A DNA stretch of 36,789 nt, taken from contig JABFXN010000132.1 in assembly GCA_013361705.1 (NCBI GenBank), positions 1-36,789 of the forward strand, read 5' to 3'. This stretch comes from Acidobacteriaceae bacterium. Lineage in GTDB: Bacteria > Acidobacteriota > Terriglobia > Terriglobales > Acidobacteriaceae. The notes beneath the pieces were generated by a model. The model had not been told where the DNA came from, did no database searches, and was given only the letters and a program-made list of their open reading frames with translations. How positions within the stretch are numbered: position 1 is the stretch's first letter; every line of letters starts with the position of its first letter. Positions 15,327-23,003 of this stretch are shown piece after piece. The translations under genes and the position numbers were made by a program.

Positions 15327-17033
15327 CTAAGAAGTAGTGCTCGGTGGGCGGTGAGCCATCTTCAGCAGGCGTTCGTCGAAGCCGCCCACACGGAACCAGC
15401 GGTAACCGTATGGTTCCATCTGGATGCAGTACCGCCCATCCGCATCTTCTTCAAGAAAGCTGTGATCTTTGGAGAGGATATTGATCAGGGGGACACCTTC
15501 TTCCGCTTCCGCACCATCTCCGATGGTGCCTGGCGCTAGCCGAAGCTCGATGGGATCAGCGCTGAAGTTGTGCAGTACGAGCGTGTGATTTCCGCGCCAG
15601 TCGTAACGGATACCGAGAATTTGGCTGCGTCCGGTATCGATGATCCGGAAGTCGCCCCATCCGATCTCGGGTGTCTCCTTACGTATGCGGATCATGCGCT
15701 CCATCCAATCCATCAGCGAGTTCGGATCGCGGCGTTGGTCGGCGACGTTTATGTGTTGGTAGCCATATGCTCCCGCACGAATCGTCGGTATCTTCGACCG
15801 TTTGGCCCACGTGAAACCGCCATTACGATCATTGGTCCACTGCATGGAAGTGCGGCAACTATAGCGCTCCGGAAGCGCCAGGTTGTCACCCATGCCGATC
15901 TCATCGCCGTAACGCAGCACCGGCGTGCCAGGCAGAGAGAAGAGCAGGGAGTAGGCCTGTTCCAGGCGTCTTCGGTCGCCATGCAGCATCGGCGCCAGAC
16001 GCCGGCGAATGCCGCGGTCGTAGAGCTGCATCTCTTTGTCCGGGGCGAACACCTTGAAGACCTTGCGGCGCTGCGCTTCGGTCAAGCGGCCAAGGTCCAG
16101 TTCATCGTGATTTCGTAGAAACGTGGCCCATTGTGCGGTTGCGGGACGTGACTTTGTCTGCATCAGAGATCTCTGCAGAGGGCCTACATCGCCGGTTGCC
16201 AGCGAGTAGAACAGGTGCTGGTTGACATTGAAGTTGAACATCATCGATAAGCGTTCACCGGCTTCGCCAAAGTACTGCATATCCGAAGAAGGCAGCACGT
16301 TCGCTTCGGCGAGGATGATGGCGTCTCCCTTGCGCCAGCTGAGAAACGCTGCAAAGGTGCGCAGCATGTCGTACTGCTCCACCGCGCGAGTAACGTCGGG
16401 ACCTTTGGTCGCGATGACAAAGGGAACGGCGTCCATGCGGAATCCGGAGACACCAAGTTGAATCCAGAAACCCATGATCTTGAGGATCTCCGCCTGGACC
16501 TCGGGGTTTGACGTATTCAGGTCTGGCTGAAACTTATAGAAGCGATGGAAATAGAACTCTTTGGCGACTTCATCATAGGTCCATGTCGTTCGTTGTACCC
16601 CGGGAAAGACCATGCCGCTATTGGCATTTTTCGGCTTCTTCTTCGACCAGACGTACCAATTGCGATAAGGCGATTCCGGGGTGCTGCGTGCGGCTTTGAA
16701 CCACGGATGCTGGTTCGAGGTATGGTTGATCACCAGATCGATCATCACTCGCATGCCGCGCTGTGCGCAGCCGTGGGCAAACTCTACAAAGTCGCCCAGA
16801 GTTCCATAACGTGGATCCACACTGTAGTAGTCCGTGATGTCGTAGCCGTCATCTCTTTGTGGAGATGGTTGAAAGGGCATCAGCCAGATGGCGGTGACCC
16901 CGAGCCCCTGCAGGTAGTCCAGACACTGAATCAGGCCGCGAAAGTCGCCGATGCCGTCACCGTTGCCATCGAGAAAACTCTCGACCGAAAGGCAGTAGAC
17001 AATGGCGTTCTTGTACCAGAGGTCGTTAATCAT
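15327..17033 (-). CDS. treS: GH13 trehalose synthase-like (TreS-type) maltose/trehalose interconverting enzyme
   Basis: 568 residues of (beta/alpha)8 GH13 architecture. N-terminal LWYKNAIVYCLSVESFLDGNGDGIGDFRG, then DDGYDITDYYSVDPRYGT and VINHTSNQHPWF are the conserved region I block. Catalytic residues: nucleophile D201 in GFRMDAVPF, acid/base E243 in ILAEANV, and transition-state stabiliser D310 in FLRNHDELDL. The TreS hallmark segments RRRLAPMLHGDRRRLEQA and TPVLRYGDEIGMGDN are present. C-terminal beta-sheet domain from about residue 480. Family knowledge: TreS interconverts maltose and trehalose; other GH13 subfamilies share part of this pattern, so an amylosucrase- or glucosidase-like activity cannot be fully ruled out. 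The start at 17033 has no strong ribosome-binding site. It lies downstream of tRNA-Arg and its terminator. Confidence 0.85.
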   Translation of the reverse strand: MINDLWYKNAIVYCLSVESFLDGNGDGIGDFRGLIQCLDYLQGLGVTAIWLMPFQPSPQRDDGYDITDYYSVDPRYGTLGDFVEFAHGCAQRGMRVMIDLVINHTSNQHPWFKAARSTPESPYRNWYVWSKKKPKNANSGMVFPGVQRTTWTYDEVAKEFYFHRFYKFQPDLNTSNPEVQAEILKIMGFWIQLGVSGFRMDAVPFVIATKGPDVTRAVEQYDMLRTFAAFLSWRKGDAIILAEANVLPSSDMQYFGEAGERLSMMFNFNVNQHLFYSLATGDVGPLQRSLMQTKSRPATAQWATFLRNHDELDLGRLTEAQRRKVFKVFAPDKEMQLYDRGIRRRLAPMLHGDRRRLEQAYSLLFSLPGTPVLRYGDEIGMGDNLALPERYSCRTSMQWTNDRNGGFTWAKRSKIPTIRAGAYGYQHINVADQRRDPNSLMDWMERMIRIRKETPEIGWGDFRIIDTGRSQILGIRYDWRGNHTLVLHNFSADPIELRLAPGTIGDGAEAEEGVPLINILSKDHSFLEEDADGRYCIQMEPYGYRWFRVGGFDERLLKMAHRPPSTTS

Positions 17034-17067
17034 GCCTTCGGTTAGATGCCGATTGTCCCGAAAAGCG

Positions 17068-17093
17068 AAACGGACACCGATCGGTGTCCGTTT
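17068..17093. terminator. Perfect 26-bp palindrome behind tRNA-Arg, probable terminator
   Basis: AAACGGACACCGA immediately followed by TCGGTGTCCGTTT: 13-bp arms, no mismatch and no spacer. On the minus strand it lies 11 bases after the tRNA-Arg 3' end and is followed by TTTCGCTTTT, which fits an intrinsic terminator. It also sits 35 bases before the treS start codon, so a protein-binding role is equally possible. Confidence 0.7.
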
Positions 17094-17104
17094 TCTAATC
17101 TTGA

Positions 17105-17181
17105 TGGTGCGCCCGGAAGGAGTCGAACCTCCGACCTAATGATTCGTAGTCATTCGCTCTATCCAGCTGAGCTACGGGCGC
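17105..17181 (-). tRNA. tRNA-Arg (anticodon ACG)
   Basis: 77 nt with an encoded CCA. On the minus strand: acceptor arm GCGCCCG/CGGGCGC, D arm GCTC…GAGC, anticodon stem AATGA/TCATT with loop CTACGAA giving anticodon ACG, variable loop AGGTC, T arm GGAGG-TTCGACT-CCTTC, discriminator A then CCA. All helices close. The ACG anticodon reads CGU/CGC/CGA after A34-to-inosine editing by TadA. Confidence 0.97.
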
Positions 17182-17261
17182 ATCCTGCGCGCTGTTATGC
17201 AACCAGCGGCAACTTTTTTAAGATACCACAGATCATTGTCACCCGCGACCTGCAGTGTGGA

Positions 17262-17546
17262 TCAGGCCTTTGCCGGAGCAGATACCGGCTGTGCCGGTGG
17301 AGACGGGGGCGGCGCCGGAAGCACCAGCGTCTCCGGCTCTGCAATCTGCAGGCCGGCGCGGCGCAGTAACTGGCGAACAACTGGCTCGCCGAAGCGCGTC
17401 GCGTCATACTCCACGCGCACTGTTTTCGCGGCTACATCGATGGTCAGACGGCGAACGCCGTAGACCTCACGCAGGTTGTTCAGGGCCAGAACCGCGGCCT
17501 CCGTAGGAGGCACGCTGTAGCGGTAAAGAGCGTCGACCGTAGTCAT
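17262..17546 (-). CDS. Small ferredoxin-fold (HMA-like) domain protein without the metal motif
   Basis: 94 residues. The region around residues 15-70 reads as a beta-alpha-beta-beta-alpha-beta unit (AVLALNNLREVYGVRRLTID…VRVEYDATRFGEPVVRQLLRRAGL), which is the pattern of heavy-metal-associated domains, but the M-x-C-x-x-C metal-binding motif is missing. A Pro/Ala-rich tail (PAPPPSPPAQP…) follows. I infer a small protein that lost metal binding or serves as a protein-interaction module. The ribosome-binding site is weak (GAAGAT close to ATG). It lies between a TlpA-like lipoprotein and tRNA-Arg on the same strand. Confidence 0.65.
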   Translation of the reverse strand: MTTVDALYRYSVPPTEAAVLALNNLREVYGVRRLTIDVAAKTVRVEYDATRFGEPVVRQLLRRAGLQIAEPETLVLPAPPPSPPAQPVSAPAKA

Positions 17547-17598
17547 ATCTTCAGGGTACAGGTGCGGGGCGCATGGTTCAAGCAGGATGCCAGGGTGG

Positions 17599-18081
17599 TT
17601 AGAGCTTAGACAGGTAGTCGATCATCTCCGGATTGGTCCACTCCTGTGCACCGATCAGCTTGCGGCGAATCACTCCCTTGCGGTCGATGATGTAGGTCTC
17701 TGGAAAGCGATATGAGCCGTACAGAGCATTCGATTTTTGCTGTGCGTCGCGCACGGTCAGGAACAGGATGCGGTGTTTATCCAGGAAGCTCTTGTAGGCC
17801 TCTCCATCCTGGTCGGTGGAGACAGCCAGGACCTGGATATTCGGCATCTGTTCCTGCAACGCCTGCAATGACGGCATCTCTGCCACGCAAGGACCGCACC
17901 ATGATGCCCAGAAGTTAAGGACCACCACCTTGCCACGAAAGTTCGATAACTTCGCTGAGTGGTCGCTATCGGTGACGGTGAAATCGGGAGCTATCCCGCC
18001 GATCTGCCCAGGCTTTACGTTGCGCTCACAGGCGGTGAGCAGAAGCGAGGAGGCGAGCACGGCTGAGGCAAGAAGCTTCAT
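17599..18081 (-). CDS. TlpA/ResA-like thioredoxin-fold lipoprotein
   Basis: 160 residues from ATG 18081 (GGAAG nine bases upstream; an ATG 36 bases further upstream would begin inside the palindromic repeat). Lipobox L-L-T-A-C at about residues 14-18 follows a short signal peptide, so the protein is membrane-anchored outside the cytoplasm. The thioredoxin domain has APDFTVTDSDHSAKLSNFRGKVVVLNFWASWCGPC with the active-site W-C-G-P-C, then P-E-T-Y-I-I-D-R-K-G-V-I. These are features of TlpA/ResA/AhpC-TSA type reductases, which keep periplasmic cysteines reduced (for example for cytochrome c maturation). No cytochrome maturation gene is adjacent, so the target is unknown. Confidence 0.93.
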   Translation of the reverse strand: MKLLASAVLASSLLLTACERNVKPGQIGGIAPDFTVTDSDHSAKLSNFRGKVVVLNFWASWCGPCVAEMPSLQALQEQMPNIQVLAVSTDQDGEAYKSFLDKHRILFLTVRDAQQKSNALYGSYRFPETYIIDRKGVIRRKLIGAQEWTNPEMIDYLSKL

Positions 18082-18110
18082 AACGGGTCGCTTCCTATAA
18101 TACGAGTGCT

Positions 18111-18224
18111 GGAGCATTTTCCCTGCGGGTGTAGTGTAGGGCTTCCATATCTATGTGCGTTTTCCGCAATGAAAACGCCGCTGCACTCCTCTTCCGGGAC
18201 ACCCAGCAACAGGGACGATGCTCT
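18111..18224. repeat. Palindromic dispersed element, family 1, copy 3
   Basis: GGAGCATTTTCCCTG (18111-18125) faces CAGGGACGATGCTCT (18210-18224), with three mismatches, and the inner hairpin GCGTTTTC/GAAAACGC is retained (the outer G has become T). The copy fills the whole space between two divergently transcribed genes, so it is part of both leader regions. The glycosyltransferase ribosome-binding site starts 5 bases after it. Confidence 0.88.
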
Positions 18225-18238
18225 CTAAGGGAGAGATG

Positions 18239-19273
18239 ATGGAACTTACCGTGATGGTGCCGGCGCGGAACGAAGAAGCCTGCCTGGAGGCCTGCCTGCG
18301 TTCGCTCACGACACAAAGCGAGCCAGGCTTCGAGCTTGGCCGCCACTGGGAGCTGATTGTCATCGACGATGGCTCCACAGACGCGACGCACCGCATTGCC
18401 GAGAGTGTTGCCGGTGTGACCGTTATGAATGCTCCGCCTCTTGAGACCAAACCAGGCCGCAAAGGGATGACCGGCAAGAACAATGCTCTATGGGCCGCGG
18501 CACAGCAGGCAAAGGGGAAGTGGCTGTTGTTTACCGATGCCGACACCCGGCACGCCTCCGGCAGCCTGGGCCGGGCCATGCGAGAAGCAGAGAAGTATGA
18601 GGCGGCCCTGCTCTCCTATTCGCCCAAACAGATCGTTACCGGTTTCTGGCAGCGGGCTCTGATGCCTCTCATTTTTTCGGAGCTGGCCATCGCATATCCG
18701 CCGAAGAAGGTCTCGGATCCTGCCAGCCGGATCGCTGCCGCCAATGGGCAGTTCCTTTTGATTGACCGCGAGAGCTACTTTGCCGTGGGTGGACATCAGG
18801 CGGTCGGCGACAAGGTGTTGGAGGATGTAGAGCTGGCCTGGAAGGTCAAGGCCTCGCGCCGCCGCTTGCGCTTTCGCTACGGTGGCGATGCACTGGAGAC
18901 GCAGATGTATCGTACCCTGCCGGCGATGATCGAAGGATGGACGAAGAACCTGGCCATCTTGTTCCTGCAGCCGCTGGCGCTGGCAGGTTTCCGGCTGATC
19001 GATTTTGGCTTGCTGATCAGTTTGCCGGTGTTGATGGCCGTCCTGCCGCAGCATCTGTTATTGCTGTGGTGGCAGTGGGCGGCGCTTGGTTTGTTGTGGA
19101 TTCGCGTGCTGTGGCGTTATCTTGCTCGTGTCCGTAAAAGTGAGTTTCCCTGGATCGACTGCATGCTCAGCATTGTGGCTCTGCCTATGTTCGGCTGGTT
19201 GCTATGGCGAAGCTGGATGCAGGTGAAACTGAAGCATGAGGTGGCCTGGAAGGGCAGAGTGTATAAAGCCTAG
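18239..19273 (+). CDS. Family 2 glycosyltransferase with C-terminal membrane helices
   Basis: About 344 residues. ATG 18239 has AGGGAG five bases upstream; the upstream ATG 18218 lies in the repeat. The GT-A domain shows VMVPARNEE (strand 1), IVIDDGSTDAT (nucleotide-binding D-D), LLFTDADTRH (D-x-D metal motif), a G-Q-F-x-L-I acceptor segment, and E-D-V-E-L-A-W-K-V (catalytic ED). Three to four hydrophobic helices follow (about 235-330). The layout resembles hopene/carotenoid-associated GT2 enzymes (CrtQ/HpnB-like), which glycosylate or extend isoprenoid lipids. No squalene or carotenoid gene is in the window, so the acceptor remains open. Confidence 0.88.
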   Translation: MELTVMVPARNEEACLEACLRSLTTQSEPGFELGRHWELIVIDDGSTDATHRIAESVAGVTVMNAPPLETKPGRKGMTGKNNALWAAAQQAKGKWLLFTDADTRHASGSLGRAMREAEKYEAALLSYSPKQIVTGFWQRALMPLIFSELAIAYPPKKVSDPASRIAAANGQFLLIDRESYFAVGGHQAVGDKVLEDVELAWKVKASRRRLRFRYGGDALETQMYRTLPAMIEGWTKNLAILFLQPLALAGFRLIDFGLLISLPVLMAVLPQHLLLLWWQWAALGLLWIRVLWRYLARVRKSEFPWIDCMLSIVALPMFGWLLWRSWMQVKLKHEVAWKGRVYKA

Positions 19274-19337
19274 CCGATAGTCATAGGAGCTCTTACCTAC
19301 GGCGTGGCTCAATTTCCAAGTGTCGCCTGATTTCTAA

Positions 19338-19475
19338 TTTGTCATTTCGGAGCGTAGCGGCGAAATCCGCTTGTTGGCGCACGCTTTCACATTCGGTGAA
19401 GCCGAACGCCTCTCCACGGGAGCAACAGAAACAGATTTCTCCGCTCCCGTTAGTCGCTACGAAATGACAGACAAA
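19338..19475. repeat. Dispersed palindromic element, family 2 (GTCATTTCG type)
   Basis: Left end TTTGTCATTTCGGAGCG (19338-19354), right end …CGCTACGAAATGACAGACAAA ending at 19475, in inverted orientation. Subterminal sequences (TAGCGGCGAAATCC left; AGATTTCTCCGCTC right) are also inverted copies, so the 138-bp unit is a long imperfect hairpin. It occupies the core of the 342-bp gap between the glycosyltransferase and the dehydratase; the rest of that gap shows no gene. A second, shorter copy is at 28489-28562. Confidence 0.8.
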
Positions 19476-19615
19476 ATGTGGATGCGACGACGTTTTCTGG
19501 CCTCCTATAGGCTTTCGGCTTCGGCGGTAGACATATTTTCGACACCTGAACTATATTGGTCGCGCGACATAGATCCCGTGTCGCAGCTACTTCAAATGTT
19601 CAGGAAAGCTCATCG

Positions 19616-20923
19616 ATGACGCTTATCGCTTCCCGCCGTCAGGTTCTCCGCGGTCTTGCCGCCAGCGCCTTTGTCTCTGTTGTTCCCCGCGCTCATGGGC
19701 TTTTCTTTGACTGGCAAAGACCCAACGGTTCTATCAAGATCAGCGATGTCGAGATCTTCGAGGTCCGAGGATCGTACTCCGTACCGGCGGGAGTGAATGG
19801 GCAGCAGCAGGTGAGTCCGCTCGATGTCTACGATGATCTCCGGCCACCGGTTTATGCCGACCATCCGACAGGCAAAGACCGTGTCGCCAAGCCCTCGGCC
19901 ATGTACATCCGCATCAAGACCGATCAGGGGCTCGAAGGACTCTACGGCCCCATCGAAGAGGATGCGGCGGTCATCGTGCATCGCGATCTGCGTAAGTTTC
20001 TTATCGGCAAGGATCCGTTAGCCGGGGAGCTGCTGTGGGACGAGATGTATCGCTCTAATCGCCAATCACGGGCCTCTATCTTCATGATGGCTATCAGCGC
20101 CTGCGACATCTGCTTGTGGGATCTTCGTGGCCGCTACTTCGGCGTTCCGGTCTATCGCCTGCTTGGCGGTCCCACTCGCGGCTCGGTGGAGTACTATGCC
20201 TCCTGCCTCGGGTTCTCGCTGGAGCCCGAAGCTGTTCGTACGCGCGCGGCGGCTCTCAAGAAAGAGGGCTATCGCAACATGAAGTGGTTCATGGCCTATG
20301 GCCCCGGCGCTGGGGCGGAAGGCATGCGCAAGAATGTCGGGCTGGTCAAGGTTTTGCGTGAGACCGTTGGCGACGATGTGGAGATCATGTTCGATTGCTA
20401 CAGCGGCTGGGACATGACCTACGCCCTCGAATGGGCCCGGCAGGTGGAGCAGTATCGCCCGCGTTGGGTGGAGGAGATCACAATGCCGAACAAGATTGAG
20501 ACTTTTGCCCAGGTGCGCCGCAAGATCAACTTCCCGGTCGCCTCAGGAGAGCACTTTTATACCCGCTGGGACGTCGAGCGTTACCTGCAGGCCGAGGCCG
20601 TCGATGTGGTTCAGGCCGACCCCGAGTGGTGCGGCGGAGTCTCGGAACTGGTAAAGATCGGAACCCTGGCGGCGTTGCACGACGTTCCCGTTCTGCCGCA
20701 TGGCCATTGCCTCCACGCTGCGCTTCATGTCATCGCCAGCCAGCCCCCCATGACCTTCCCACTGGGCGAGTATCTGGTCAATAAGATGGCGCATTTCTAT
20801 CACTTCGAGAAAAATCCGCTTTTCCCGCACAATGCCAGAATCACTCTGCCTGCCGGACCGGGCTTTAACATCGAGCTCGATCCTGCCAAAATTGAGTCGC
20901 AGAAGACCATGGAGTGGGAGTAG
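19616..20923 (+). CDS. Tat-targeted enolase-superfamily sugar-acid dehydratase, L-rhamnonate dehydratase-like
   Basis: 435 residues. ATG 19616 has AGGAAA nine bases upstream; the frame's earlier GTG (19556) has none. The N-terminus has a twin-arginine signal: SRRQVLRG, hydrophobic AASAFVSVV, then a PRAHG cleavage region. The mature part is a mandelate racemase/muconate lactonizing-type enzyme: N-terminal capping domain, then a barrel with metal ligands in FDCYSGWD (D), WVEE (E) and SGEH (E), and the C-terminal PVLPHGHCLHAALHV with the catalytic His. The set E-H-F-Y-T-R-W plus W-C-G-G-V-S-E-L resembles L-rhamnonate dehydratases, which are normally cytoplasmic. Substrate assignment is inference. 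No sugar-catabolism neighbours. Confidence 0.85.
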   Translation: MTLIASRRQVLRGLAASAFVSVVPRAHGLFFDWQRPNGSIKISDVEIFEVRGSYSVPAGVNGQQQVSPLDVYDDLRPPVYADHPTGKDRVAKPSAMYIRIKTDQGLEGLYGPIEEDAAVIVHRDLRKFLIGKDPLAGELLWDEMYRSNRQSRASIFMMAISACDICLWDLRGRYFGVPVYRLLGGPTRGSVEYYASCLGFSLEPEAVRTRAAALKKEGYRNMKWFMAYGPGAGAEGMRKNVGLVKVLRETVGDDVEIMFDCYSGWDMTYALEWARQVEQYRPRWVEEITMPNKIETFAQVRRKINFPVASGEHFYTRWDVERYLQAEAVDVVQADPEWCGGVSELVKIGTLAALHDVPVLPHGHCLHAALHVIASQPPMTFPLGEYLVNKMAHFYHFEKNPLFPHNARITLPAGPGFNIELDPAKIESQKTMEWE

Positions 20924-20962
20924 GTTTCTGTACCTTCGGGGCTTTCCACTCATCTAAACTGA

Positions 20963-21115
20963 GTAGATGGTTCAGTTACAATGCAGCCTACCAGCGAGAA
21001 CATCGCGATTGCGATCTGGCGGCGCCTGGAAGGGAAAATCGCCGGCGCCAATCTGGTGAAGGTCCGTGTTTACGAGATGGAAGACCTTTACGCCGACTAT
21101 ATGGGGGAAGCATGA
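20963..21115 (+). pseudogene. 5'-truncated PTPS-family remnant (C-terminal third only)
   Basis: The frame from 20963 to the stop at 21113-21115 encodes about 50 residues, with an ATG at 20981. It reads PTSENIAIAIWRRLEG, then LVKVRVYEMEDLYADYMGE, which is the C-terminal part of the 6-pyruvoyl/6-carboxytetrahydropterin synthase fold (the P-T-S/T-E-N-x-A-x-x-I-W motif and the final beta-strand). The N-terminal two thirds, including the zinc histidines and the catalytic Cys, are missing: an in-frame stop (TGA 20960) lies just upstream, followed leftward by the dehydratase gene. It cannot be active alone. Its stop overlaps the ATG of the intact PTPS (ATGA, 21112-21115), so it still acts as a translational leader for that gene. 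Confidence 0.8.
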
Positions 21116-21516
21116 AAGCCTACCTCGGTCGCCGTTATCGCTTCAGCGCCTCGCATCGTCTTCACGTAGACGGTTTCAGTGACGAGCGCAACCGCGAGGT
21201 CTTCGGGAAGTGCAATAATCCCTTTGGTCACGGACATAATTATTGGCTCGAGATTGTTCTCAGTGGCAAGGTTGACCCGACCACGGGCATGGTTTGTAAC
21301 CTGGTCGAAATCGATGAGTTCGCCCACCAGCGCCTCATCGCAAAGTTTGATCATCAGAATCTCAATACCTTGCCGGAGTTTGCTGCATTGGTCCCTTCTA
21401 CCGAGAATCTGGCTATTGTCATCTGGGAGATTCTGAAGGGGTTCACCGCGGCAAAGATAGAGAAAATCCGTATTGAAGAGACGCCCAACAACTCCTTTGA
21501 GTACAGGGGCGAGTAG
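21112..21516 (+). CDS. 6-pyruvoyl/6-carboxytetrahydropterin synthase (PTPS/QueD family)
   Basis: 134 residues. It acts on dihydroneopterin triphosphate, the FolE product encoded next door, giving 6-pyruvoyl- or 6-carboxy-tetrahydropterin. Visible: zinc ligands in S-A-S-H-R-L-H and G-H-G-H-N-Y, catalytic Cys in F-G-K-C-N-N-P-F-G-H-G-H-N-Y (the arrangement C-x-x-P-x-G-H-G-H-N-Y is closer to PTPS than to the shortest QueD forms), and the P-S-T-E-N-L-A-I-V-I-W helix. A longer in-frame start at 20914 is rejected: ATG 21112 has GGGGGAA just upstream and overlaps the remnant's stop. Ten bases upstream of folE. Whether the product feeds queuosine or tetrahydrobiopterin is open. Confidence 0.92.
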   Translation: MKAYLGRRYRFSASHRLHVDGFSDERNREVFGKCNNPFGHGHNYWLEIVLSGKVDPTTGMVCNLVEIDEFAHQRLIAKFDHQNLNTLPEFAALVPSTENLAIVIWEILKGFTAAKIEKIRIEETPNNSFEYRGE

Positions 21517-21525
21517 GGAAGCACT

Positions 21526-22116
<591 letters not shown>

Positions 22117-22120
22117 AAAC

Positions 22121-22996
22121 GTGAACGGACTTTTAGTACTGGATAAACCCGCGGGGATGACCTCGCATGACGTTGTCAACCGTGTTCGCCGGGCGACGGG
22201 CGAGAAATCCATCGGCCATCTTGGAACGTTGGATCCCATGGCTACGGGCGTGCTTCCTCTCCTCCTAGGAAAGTGGACCCGCCTGGCGCAGTTCTTTTCC
22301 AGCGCGGAGAAAGCTTATACCGGTGCGATCCGGTTCGGTTTTGGAACCGATACCTACGACGCGGAGGGCGAACCGGCAGCGTTACCGCAGCCGTTGACGC
22401 AGACGCTCGAAGAGCTACGCGACCTGGCGTCGCGTTTCAGCGGAGAGATCGAGCAGATGCCGCCGCCCTTTTCCGCAAAGAAGAGCAACGGTGTACCTGC
22501 GCACAAGCTGGCGCGCGCCGGCAAAGAGGTTTCGGTGAAAGCGGCCCGCGTTACGGTGAATCGCTTTGAGCTCATCGAAATGGAAGGGGAAACCGTTCGT
22601 TTTGTCGCGGAGGTCTCCGCTGGTGGCTATATCCGCTCACTCGCGCACGATCTGGGAATAGCGGCAGGTTGTGGTGCGCATCTGACAGAACTCCGCCGCA
22701 CTCGCGCCGGCGTGTTCACTCTCGATCAGGCAATGTCTTTGGAGACGATGGAAGCACTCGCTGCGCGAGGCGAGCTGGAAGCAGTTCTCCCGCATCCGCG
22801 CACGGTTCTGTCGGAGATGCCCTCGGTGACAGCCGATCTGGCAACGGCGGGCCGCCTGCGCAATGGTATGGCGGTGAATCTGCCGGAGTTCTCCAACGCT
22901 CCTCTGGTGAAGGTCTTCGAAGGCCAGCGCCACCTGATCGCCATCGGCAAACGCATCGCGGGGACATTGATGCAGCCGATTGTTGTGATTGGCTGA
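22121..22996 (+). CDS. truB: tRNA pseudouridine-55 synthase
   Basis: 291 residues. It makes Psi55 in the T-loop of tRNAs. The GTG start at 22121 gives MNGLLVLDKPAGMTSHDVV; the catalytic Asp is D38 in GHLGTLDPMATGVL; later conserved segments YTGAIRFG, Q-M-P-P-x-F-S-A-K, and GGYIRSLAHDLG are all present. A C-terminal PUA-like extension covers about the last 60 residues. In many bacteria truB follows rbfA/infB; here it follows folE instead. It converges on the EAL/HDOD gene, with 7 bases between stops. Confidence 0.96.
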   Translation: MNGLLVLDKPAGMTSHDVVNRVRRATGEKSIGHLGTLDPMATGVLPLLLGKWTRLAQFFSSAEKAYTGAIRFGFGTDTYDAEGEPAALPQPLTQTLEELRDLASRFSGEIEQMPPPFSAKKSNGVPAHKLARAGKEVSVKAARVTVNRFELIEMEGETVRFVAEVSAGGYIRSLAHDLGIAAGCGAHLTELRRTRAGVFTLDQAMSLETMEALAARGELEAVLPHPRTVLSEMPSVTADLATAGRLRNGMAVNLPEFSNAPLVKVFEGQRHLIAIGKRIAGTLMQPIVVIG

Positions 22997-23003
22997 GAGC
23001 TTT

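Noticed and set aside
20914-21111. N-terminal extension of the intact PTPS from ATG 20914
   Set aside because: The extra 66 residues are not PTPS-like, while ATG 21112 has a ribosome-binding site and overlaps the remnant's stop. The true domain begins at MKAYLGRRYRF.
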